Shown in pieces: positions 44,601 through 50,933 of a stretch of 64,000 bases of DNA; positions within the stretch are counted from its first letter, which is position 1; each line of letters starts with the position of its first letter. Position numbers and translations under genes: made by a program. Below the pieces are notes generated by a model. That model was not told where the DNA came from. It searched no databases and saw nothing but the letters and a program-made list of their open reading frames with translations. This DNA comes from CAYNVQ01 sp964400735. Lineage in GTDB: Bacteria > Acidobacteriota > Aminicenantia > Aminicenantales > Aminicenantaceae. The DNA lies in assembly GCA_964400735.1 (NCBI GenBank), contig CAYNVQ010000002.1, positions 434,001-498,000 on the forward strand, read 5' to 3'.

Positions 44601-46842
44601 CATGAGGGGTGTGGATTTCGTTATCAGCCGCCACATGAGGAGTTGTGTAATCTACTTCCGGCTCTTCTATCCATGGAGTATATCTGTCCGGATTGAGCAC
44701 AACCTCTGAAAGGAGAACACCTCCTTCCCAAACCTGGACCGTAACCGAAGCGTATTCATCATCGTTGGGATAAACCACAACCGTAGCGGCGTAGCTGGAA
44801 TAAGGAAGAACAGTGATGTCAGCCGTAGGGGTTTCATCAAGACCGGTTTCTCTGAACTTCGCATCGACACCTGCCGGAGCATCGATCGTAAGATGAAGAG
44901 TTCGTGCGAATTCGGTCGTATTTCTGATGAGAATTACGAACGCTCGTTTGATGTTCAGGGGCTTCGTGTTCCCGGGAGAACCGGCGATAATTCCCCTGGT
45001 TAGACGGGAGGTGTAGACATTCTGGTTCCTTGTGCCTGTTGCATTTGCTACGCAATCCGATGCCCCGGGAAGCTTGAAGTTTAATAAGTTGTCGAGATTC
45101 AACACATCGCGGTTATCGGCCCATGCAGCATGGAAAACAGGATTTTCAACCCGCTCTGTGTTGTATTTCCACCCTCCATTCCCATCGGGAACGAAATGCG
45201 CGGCTCCCGTCAATCCGATGTAGTCGCCGATAAAGGCACTAGAGTTTTGTGCAAACAGCTCGAGATTTGGCTTGAAGTTCAATAATTGGACCGCTTCCTC
45301 AGGCCATCCTTGATCATCGAATAAGAAAAGCCATGGGTACTTCGAAACTTGGATTGATTGTGGAAAGGTGGGATTATCCCCGATATCGAACGGTTCAAAT
45401 TGTATAGCCCTTACGTCGATTGTCCGGCGGAAGGGCATAAAATCTTTTTGGACATAGTAACCATAACCGTGCGGATTCCCGTGATTAATCACAGATTCGT
45501 CATAGCGCGAGTCTAACCACACTGCTGTGATATATCCTTGGTTATAGCAGATCATCGGCTGGAATTTGTGGCCCGGATCACCTGCATAAGGATAATCGTC
45601 CTCACCCCCTAAGATAAATGGCCCCCCCCATTCGCCAGTGTCAGGATTGTGAATTCTTAATAGAATCTCGGAGTAATTCTGCTCATTTCTTTCTGCATCG
45701 ACGATGTAAAGGCGCCCCTTGTGATCCGATGTTATCGAGGGATAGGTATTGGTGCGGAATGTCGTTGGCGTGGTCGCTTGGTCAAAGGGATTGATCTCCG
45801 CAACCACGACCGGTTTCGCAAATTTGATGTTTTCGTGGGTATAGCCGATTTCTTCGTCGTATTTGTTGGGAGGTTTCTGCGAGAGAAGCATGATGGCATC
45901 CGTGTATCCATCCCTGGCGAAACGCCGATAGGCGATATGGAGCCTTCCGTTTCTCTGGTCGATGGTCATACAAGCCGCCTGATACGGCATTCCCGCATCA
46001 GTGATTTGGGTGGGCTTTGTCCATGTATTCCCGCTGTCATGCGACACTGTCAGCATCAGTTTCCCGTGGGCATCCACCTCTGTTTCTCCCATGAACGATG
46101 TGTACACGATGAAGACATTAAACTTGGGTACCCAATCTAATGTAGGCAATTGAACCATTTCTGTGGTCCTGGGTCGATCGACGATGACCCACTCTTTGTC
46201 GATGAAATGTCCGGGATCACCCAGATCAAGAATTTGCTGGTCGACATGTATCCAAGGATCGCCGGCTTCCTGATTGTTCCTATCGAGGTATCTAAAAGCA
46301 AACAGAGCCCCTTCTCCTCTTTGCCCTCGGTTGAAGGTGATGGCGCCACCGACAACCAGCCCTCCTCCTCCACTCGCCAATACTGGGTCGGCGACTGCGT
46401 TGTATCCATAAATCGGCGAGTTATATTCGTTAACTTCTACAGGGCTTCCAGGGAGAAATTCGCAATAAAAAGACTCTCCCCCATTGATCGATTTGTAGAT
46501 TCCCATCCACGCATCGGTTGCAGGTAATCCTTGGTGAACTCCTGGAAGTTCTTCGCCTACAACGTCCATTGCCACCGGCCGCCAGTCGTTGGCTGCTGCT
46601 ATCAGATGCATGGGATTGCGTGCGGAGACGGCAATAGATGGTTCGTTCTGGCGCTGAAGCCCGGTGTCATAAGGATCCTCGGTAACGGGATCGGTTCCCC
46701 CCACCATGTTCACGTTCCGGCCCGCAATCAGGCCTTCTCCGTCCCCATTTGTTTGTAGGAACTGAGATTTAGTTGGCGTTCCCGCTGAGGCAATTAAAAC
46801 GATAGCGATAAGAGAAAAGAAAAATAAACGTCTTGCTTTCAT
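41686..46842 (-). CDS. Giant mosaic secreted protein: sialidase-like propeller, PHVAA repeats, LamG, propeller
   Basis: 1718 residues, RBS AAAAAGGAGGCGGGG, signal peptide (RLFFFSLIAIVLIASAG). Approximate domains: 40-690, a sialidase-like propeller (SINGGESFYCEF, SHDSGNTWTKPTQIT); 733-895, a tract with ten PHVAA motifs; 975-1065, a putative Ig/cadherin-like domain (GTVGVDYPTVQLVASGGIPP); 1067-1237, two carboxypeptidase-regulatory-like domains (GYYSHFVSSGWTGTATPSLD); 1242-1417, a LamG/concanavalin domain (LVAYYPFNGNANDESGNGNH); 1434-1510, a small cysteine-containing domain; 1514-1718, five ~42-residue propeller repeats (each with a form of LAWDGTYLWHVD). It looks like a surface adhesin or carbohydrate-binding protein. 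No sorting domain is seen at its end; the frame continues into an NHL repeat after the stop. Confidence 0.88.
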   Translation of the reverse strand: MKARRLFFFSLIAIVLIASAGTPTKSQFLQTNGDGEGLIAGRNVNMVGGTDPVTEDPYDTGLQRQNEPSIAVSARNPMHLIAAANDWRPVAMDVVGEELPGVHQGLPATDAWMGIYKSINGGESFYCEFLPGSPVEVNEYNSPIYGYNAVADPVLASGGGGLVVGGAITFNRGQRGEGALFAFRYLDRNNQEAGDPWIHVDQQILDLGDPGHFIDKEWVIVDRPRTTEMVQLPTLDWVPKFNVFIVYTSFMGETEVDAHGKLMLTVSHDSGNTWTKPTQITDAGMPYQAACMTIDQRNGRLHIAYRRFARDGYTDAIMLLSQKPPNKYDEEIGYTHENIKFAKPVVVAEINPFDQATTPTTFRTNTYPSITSDHKGRLYIVDAERNEQNYSEILLRIHNPDTGEWGGPFILGGEDDYPYAGDPGHKFQPMICYNQGYITAVWLDSRYDESVINHGNPHGYGYYVQKDFMPFRRTIDVRAIQFEPFDIGDNPTFPQSIQVSKYPWLFLFDDQGWPEEAVQLLNFKPNLELFAQNSSAFIGDYIGLTGAAHFVPDGNGGWKYNTERVENPVFHAAWADNRDVLNLDNLLNFKLPGASDCVANATGTRNQNVYTSRLTRGIIAGSPGNTKPLNIKRAFVILIRNTTEFARTLHLTIDAPAGVDAKFRETGLDETPTADITVLPYSSYAATVVVYPNDDEYASVTVQVWEGGVLLSEVVLNPDRYTPWIEEPEVDYTTPHVAADNEIHTPHVAAYQIIQWSAEDANPHVAAPHVAAPHVAALSINDDIVAPHVAAPHVAAYSPDVLNPHVAATHVDNLYGDSDITDVSIDVENRGNTTSAYAVSSLPANLPEGVLAQLLVYRVHITTSAHGCDLVLEEHHELLVNSLNPHVAAPHVAAVTPELSFRTGTAEPSEFVDAKFALKPQEKAIVVYRFIDKHTEDDEVFYPEVIELEFSPDTPDIKDGYEQPYVSLPLIIETSARLPNGTVGVDYPTVQLVASGGIPPYDWSVAPNSDPLPGWLALDANGLLHATQNTPQADGPYEFRIQVTDSFGVLPDEHATSSKDFYITVLPDNSIEISGWAREVGGTGLEEVAIEFSGRAGVALTDASGFYSHRVPYDWTGTSKAYLRGYYAEPAQRTYANLTADVANQDFTLYLLNEHVMISGVVTEDIGGTPTPVEGVVINFSDGQSETTDANGYYSHFVSSGWTGTATPSLDGYSFTPPSETYDNIVTNQVTDYTATQLGGLVAYYPFNGNANDESGNGNHGTVLGATLVEDLQGNPNSAYYFDGIDDVITAQERNFVANNSFSISLLVKVPGPTATSYFIEGNGFGVWQSGVNIGLAIHLPSTSSAGGAVTSGRWQHFVGTYDGNTIRAYINGSLVGETPWPGTPGDSDWLLMFGGRNDGVSFWEGYLDEVRIYNTVLDITEIEALFGTYVGKASVRCASANGGFYVDWQNFIVLNQGESAEINVNIQGSTVSLWSCGWEPPDDCRMIDYTVFPGENWVIFPVNPEPRIILIKEIPSPGSYPEGLAWDGTFLWNSDFGTSSVYKLNPNDGSVLASFPTPQPLPNGLTYDGTHLWLAIDSGDNKIYEINPSDGSVINSYDTPSTYPQGLTWDGQNLWNSDINEGLIYKLNPSNGAVVSYIPTPGAQPYGLAWDGTYLWHVDFDTDMIYQLNPLDGSVLYSTPSPGPEPRGLTSDGQYLWCTDNSTGSIYQISLQDIGSS
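44163..44645 (-). repeat. PHVAA-coding repeat tract inside the giant protein gene
   Basis: On the plus strand GCCACATGAGG/GCCACATGGGG units recur, singly or in tandem 15 bp apart (GCCGCCACATGAGGA, GCGGCTACATGAGGA). Translated on the minus strand they give ten exact PHVAA pentapeptides plus one degenerate copy (THVDN). They are grouped 1, 1, 3, 2, 1 and, after a ~85-residue normal segment, 2. Linkers such as DNEIHT, YQIIQWSAEDAN, LSINDDIVA and YSPDVLN separate the groups. Codon choice is nearly constant between copies, which points to recent DNA-level amplification. Confidence 0.85.
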
Positions 46843-47391
46843 CCCCGCCTCCTTTTTTGGCTAAAAATGTTTCGTTTAGTTAAAAAAATATAAATGTATC
46901 TCCTGAAATCAAATTTTTTAAAAATTCCCCATTTTTAAAATAGTCAAAATTGCAGGAACTTGATAAAAAAATTCTGCTACGCTCTAAGCGTTGGGATTCC
47001 TCTTTACCCGGCGGATGGTTATTTTTTACCAAATTAAAAAGCTGATTGTCAAGCTTTCTTCCAATTTATATCGGAATGAAAAATGCCTTTTTCCTGAAGG
47101 GAGCTTATCCTTTAACATATTATTGGAGGGAGTTATTTTATCAGGGACGCTCCATTAGGTACCACCCTATCGGAATATCCAACAAAATACGTTGTATATA
47201 TTTTTAGTAAATAAATTGGTGAAAGAACACTCTGAAACCTTTTTAGAAAATCAAAGGGATCCTCGACAATGGACTTTCCTCGATTGGAACTTCTCTTGTC
47301 ATTTTTTTATTTTAAGATAATCTTTCATTTTTGTTTTCAAAGGACTAAGGTGGTCCTTTGAGGAGCGTCCCCAAGAAAGGAGAATGATCTG
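46843..47391. other. 549-bp A+T-rich intergenic region with an inverted repeat A pair
   Basis: No gene is seen. The first 300 bases are strongly A+T-rich and would hold the promoter of the giant protein, but no confident boxes were identified. Bases 47143-47372 are a unit bounded by repeat A copies in opposite orientation, described separately. The right end of that unit is followed at once by AAGAAAGGAG, the ribosome binding site of the propeller gene. Confidence 0.6.
47143..47372. mobile_element. 230-bp unit bounded by imperfect inverted copies of repeat A
   Basis: Left end: AGGGACGCTCC, ATTA, GGTACCACCCTAT (47143-47170). Right end: TAAGGTGGTCC, TTTG, AGGAGCGTCCCC (47346-47372), the reverse complement with a few substitutions. 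The interior is A+T-rich, non-coding, and unlike the interior of the 30104-30548 unit. It lies 19 bp before the start of the propeller lipoprotein. Confidence 0.55.
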
Positions 47392-48540
47392 ATGCGAAAC
47401 ATAAAATTACTTTGGCTGATTTTTGTTGTGGCCTTTCTGTTTGGAGTGATCGCATGTTCCAAGAAAGAGACTCCACCGGAGGAGAAAGCCTATCCGATCC
47501 GGACAGAGGTCATAGACGGTGTTGAGGTCGTCACAAACCCCGACTATCCCCGGGACGGGAGGCAGGTCTATGAGCTGGAAGAGGGGCTCAACATTGGTGC
47601 CATCGAAGGCGACGAGCATTATCTGTTGAGTCATCCCCAAGATGTCAAAGTTGCGGAGAACGGAGACATCTTTGTCCTCGATTGGACGGATGGACACATC
47701 CTGGTCTATGACAAGTATGGAACATATGTACGCACCGCCGCCCACAAGGGCCGGGGACCGGGTGAATTCGAGCTCCCGGCTTATTTTGATTTCTTATCCG
47801 ATGGCAAACTGGTTTTGCTCGATGGCCGAAACCGCCAAGTCTCTATCCTAGCTCAAGACGGAGCGTACGTGAATGGCTTCAGGGTCGAGGGATTTTGCAC
47901 CGATATGAAGGTCGATGGACAAGACCGTCTTTATTTCGCCCGATCCATCACGCCGGAAGTGAATGTCGTCGGTGTCACCCAAATCATCGAACGGAAAATA
48001 GAGCTCTTCTGTACGGAGCTGGATGGACGGATTCTTCATGATTACGGGACCTTCAGAGGCATCAAAATGAGTTATACAAGGACGGAAACCGGAGTCAGGT
48101 CAGGAATGTCTCCCTATGCTCACACGACAGCCTGGACAATAGATGCGGAAGGAAAGCTCTACGCCGGCTACAACGAGAATTATCAATTGAGCGTATATGA
48201 TAATGATGGCGAATTGTTATTCAAGTTCGGCCGAGATTTCACCCCGATAAAATATGCGGAATACGCAGGAGGGGCCAATCCCGAATATTGGTCGGCTTTC
48301 TCCCAGTATATGTTTTTCGATGACGGGGGGAACCTCTGGCTGTGGCATTACTCCGGAACAGAGGAAGATGATGGCTATGAGTACGATATTTTTTCGCCGG
48401 AAGGAATTTATCTGAGGCAGGTCGTCGTCCCCCACCGGATCTACCGGATCAAGGATGGTAAGGTCTATAGCATAATCAGGGACGAGGAGGACTTCAGATT
48501 CGTCAAGCGCTATCGCTTGATCGAAGCCCCAGGCATCTAA
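47392..48540 (+). CDS. Six-bladed beta-propeller lipoprotein
   Basis: 382 residues, RBS AAGAAAGGAG, lipobox in FLFGVIACSKK. The body consists of propeller blades: LSHPQDVKVAENGDIFVLDW, HILVYDKYGTYVRTAAHKGR with GPGEFELPAY, LVLLDGRNRQVSILAQDGAY. This is the NHL/6-bladed type that is abundant in Bacteroidota and Aminicenantes. Function is unknown; such proteins usually bind ligands or partner proteins in the periplasm. A related but diverged propeller is at 55769-56845. Confidence 0.85.
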   Translation: MRNIKLLWLIFVVAFLFGVIACSKKETPPEEKAYPIRTEVIDGVEVVTNPDYPRDGRQVYELEEGLNIGAIEGDEHYLLSHPQDVKVAENGDIFVLDWTDGHILVYDKYGTYVRTAAHKGRGPGEFELPAYFDFLSDGKLVLLDGRNRQVSILAQDGAYVNGFRVEGFCTDMKVDGQDRLYFARSITPEVNVVGVTQIIERKIELFCTELDGRILHDYGTFRGIKMSYTRTETGVRSGMSPYAHTTAWTIDAEGKLYAGYNENYQLSVYDNDGELLFKFGRDFTPIKYAEYAGGANPEYWSAFSQYMFFDDGGNLWLWHYSGTEEDDGYEYDIFSPEGIYLRQVVVPHRIYRIKDGKVYSIIRDEEDFRFVKRYRLIEAPGI

Positions 48541-48851
48541 TAGGGGGCAGCAGCATCTAAATGGGGACAGAATACTCTGACACCTAAATACGAGTTTTGA
48601 ATTAGATCTTCCCATTAGGGTTGAGTTGCAAAAGTCGACAGTTAAGATTTGGTCCAGAAAACAAAATAATCGGGAAACCTTAATTCTATATACGACGCAT
48701 AAAGATTTCCTGCTGCCATAAATGGCTTGGAGAGAGTGGGACCCTCGCATCTTTTCTCCAATAAAGTAAACTAAAATTGTTTACTTGCGTCTATATAATA
48801 TGAGAAGGTATCTGTGATCAATCCCTATTTATAGATAAGAGGAGGCTTTTC
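48541..48851. other. 311-bp intergenic region with one copy of repeat C
   Basis: Repeat C (GGGGACAGAATACTCTGACAC) lies at 48563-48583, 23 bp after the propeller stop. The rest has no ORF with a ribosome binding site. TATAAT at 48794-48799 is a good -10 box ahead of the serine hydrolase gene, but no matching -35 box is seen at 16-18 bp. Confidence 0.6.
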
Positions 48852-50582
48852 ATGATCAAGCGGTGCAGTCCCCTTTTTGTTTTTGTTAGCATCATGATCT
48901 TTTCATTGTTCTCTCTTTCCTGTGCACAGGAACCGAAGGAAGAATCTTTGGATGGCGTTTTGGAAAGGGGAATTCCCAGACTGATGGAGGCGGCCGATGT
49001 TCCGGGCCTGTCCATTGCCGTCGTCCGTGATGGCCAGATATTCTGGACGAAGGCGTTCGGTGTGAAAAGCAGGCAGACCAACGATCCAGTCGATGAAAAC
49101 ACCATGTTTGAGGCCGCATCCCTCACCAAAACTGTGACGGCCTACGCGGCCATGCGGCTTATAGAGAGGGGCGAGCTCGATCTGGACACGCCGATGCATG
49201 AGTATTTTCCGAATAAGGAATATGAAAAGCTTGCGGGTGACGAGCGCTACAAAAAGCTGACGGCCCGGCTGGTCCTCACTCACACCACAGGCCTTCCCAA
49301 CTGGGGGAATAGGCTTATGCGCGATCCAGGCTTACAGTACGGTTATTCCGGAGAGGGCTTCCTTTATCTGGGACGGACCATCGAGCAGATTTCCGGCATG
49401 ACTCTCCAGGATTTTGCTCGAAAGGAAATATTCGAACCTCTGGGGATGGCGCACACTAGTTATGTGTGGAACGAAACATATGCGGCTAACGGGGCCTGCG
49501 GCCATGACCGCCACGGCCGTGCCCACGAAATCCGCAAAAACACAGAGCCCAACGGAGGCGCTTCCCTCCTCACCACAGCCACGGATTATGCCACCTTTAT
49601 CTGCGCCATCCTTAATTCAGACGGGCTCAGTAAGGAAACCATAGATCAAATGACTTCCCCTCAGGTTCAGGTGACCAAGAGCAGGGAAAAAGCCGATTTG
49701 TTCGAGAATGTTTATTGGGGGTGGGGATGGGGTGTTCAGCCCGGTGATACAGGAGATGCCTTCTGGCACTGGGGTGATAACGGAGACTTGAGGGCTTACA
49801 CCGTCACCTACAAGGAGCGCCGCGAAGGGCTGGTCTATTTTGCCAACAGCAACAACGGACTGTCCATTGCAGAGGCCGTCACCGCTCTCATCTTTCCCGA
49901 CCATCAATACGCTCTTGATTGGCTGGATTATGAAAGATACGATGACCCGAAAAGAGTGGCCCGGTTGTCCATAGAGACGGCGTTCATGGAAGAAGGGGCA
50001 GAAGCCGGTTTGAAGAAGATTGAGGAAGCGAAGGAGACCTTCCCTGAGCTGGTCGAGGAGGATTCATTGACAGAGATGGCTCAATATTTAGGAGATAGCG
50101 GCAAACAGGAAGAGGCCGTCGAGGTATTGAAGGTTTGCCTAGAATCCTTTCCTGAGTCTGCCGATGCCTTTTTGGGTCTTGGAATAACATACCTTGAGAT
50201 AGGGCAGCCTCGAGATTCGATCGAGAGTTTTGAGTCGGCCCTGAAGATCAGAAAAGGCAACAGGTTAGCGACAAGGGGCCTTGAGTGGGCGAACGATGCC
50301 CTGAAGGTGGAAAAAAATCCGGTTGTCTTATCGGCCGCTGAAATGGAGAGATTCGTTGGGGATTATGGGCCGCGCCACATCACCCTCCGTGAGGGCCGGT
50401 TGCACTACCAGCGGGATGGGAGGCCAGAGTACCGGTTGGTTCCGCTGAATAAAGATACATTCGCTCTGGAGAGGTATTCCCGGTTCCGCATCCAGTTCGT
50501 CTCGGATGAGACCGGCCAGGTCACCAAGATCGTTGGCCTCTATATCCAGGGCAACACCGACCAATCCCCCCGCACCCGCTAA
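48852..50582 (+). CDS. Class C beta-lactamase-family serine hydrolase with TPRs
   Basis: 576 residues, RBS AAGAGGAGG, signal/lipobox MIFSLFSLSCAQE. The penicillin-binding fold shows VPGLSIAVVRDGQIFWTKAF, the SxxK motif AASLTKTVTAY (Ser90, Lys93), YGYSGEGFLYLGR with Tyr165 at the YxN position (here YSG), and HWGDNGDLRAY (His306) as the KTG equivalent. TPR repeats occupy about 380-480 (AVEVLKVCLESFPESADAFL, SIESFESALKIRKGN). A small beta-barrel ends the chain. Such proteins are periplasmic esterases or D-amino-acid peptidases rather than antibiotic-resistance enzymes; the substrate is unknown. Confidence 0.87.
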   Translation: MIKRCSPLFVFVSIMIFSLFSLSCAQEPKEESLDGVLERGIPRLMEAADVPGLSIAVVRDGQIFWTKAFGVKSRQTNDPVDENTMFEAASLTKTVTAYAAMRLIERGELDLDTPMHEYFPNKEYEKLAGDERYKKLTARLVLTHTTGLPNWGNRLMRDPGLQYGYSGEGFLYLGRTIEQISGMTLQDFARKEIFEPLGMAHTSYVWNETYAANGACGHDRHGRAHEIRKNTEPNGGASLLTTATDYATFICAILNSDGLSKETIDQMTSPQVQVTKSREKADLFENVYWGWGWGVQPGDTGDAFWHWGDNGDLRAYTVTYKERREGLVYFANSNNGLSIAEAVTALIFPDHQYALDWLDYERYDDPKRVARLSIETAFMEEGAEAGLKKIEEAKETFPELVEEDSLTEMAQYLGDSGKQEEAVEVLKVCLESFPESADAFLGLGITYLEIGQPRDSIESFESALKIRKGNRLATRGLEWANDALKVEKNPVVLSAAEMERFVGDYGPRHITLREGRLHYQRDGRPEYRLVPLNKDTFALERYSRFRIQFVSDETGQVTKIVGLYIQGNTDQSPRTR

Positions 50583-50604
50583 TCACATTGGTGACCTCAC
50601 ATTA

Positions 50605-50661
50605 GTGACAGGTTACTTAATTATAGAATCTATCGAAAAACTAATTTAGTAACCTGTCACC
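50605..50661. repeat. Intergenic palindromic repeat B
   Basis: GTGACAGGTTACTTAATTA, a centre with CTATCGAA, and TAATTTAGTAACCTGTCAC form a nearly perfect hairpin 22 bp after the serine hydrolase stop. Broken half copies follow (AAATTATTGTCACC near 50675-50690). Confidence 0.72.
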
Positions 50662-50722
50662 AAATTATTCACTAAATTATTGTCACCAAATTATTCACTT
50701 ATAGGCCTGTGACAGTCATAAA

Positions 50723-50742
50723 GTGCCAGTATATCCTGCCCC
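50723..50742 (-). repeat. Intergenic repeat C
   Basis: GTGCCAGTATATCCTGCCCC, a family C copy in the orientation opposite to those at 48563 and 61684. It lies in the 351-bp gap before the second TPR-kinase gene. That gap also contains repeat B and a segment shared with 36612-36636, and holds no ORF of its own. Confidence 0.6.
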
Positions 50743-50858
50743 AATGAGATTTGTGACATGCCCCGCCCGAGCAGGGACGTCAAGCAGCCTCGATGGGATT
50801 GAGGCGACCGTGAAAGCAAGCTTTGCAGGCAGGCATGCGAATCTGTTCCCTTTCCGAG

Positions 50859-50888
50859 TTGACGGCTCTGTTTTGACTGTGCTATAGA
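50859..50888 (+). promoter_or_regulatory. Promoter of the second TPR-kinase gene
   Basis: TTGACG (50859-50864), an 18-bp spacer ending CTGTGC, and TATAGA (50883-50888) lie 45 bases before ATG 50934. The layout matches the promoter of the kinase gene at 38675, including the CTGTGN before TATA. Confidence 0.6.
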
Positions 50889-50933
50889 CAAGGTAACTGC
50901 GGCTTATGATGGATCGAACGTTTGGGCGATACG

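Noticed and set aside
44163..44645. Possible CRISPR array (short repeats with spacers)
   Set aside because: Repeats are in-frame codons of PHVAA within a long ORF, spacing is irregular and often zero, and no cas genes are present.
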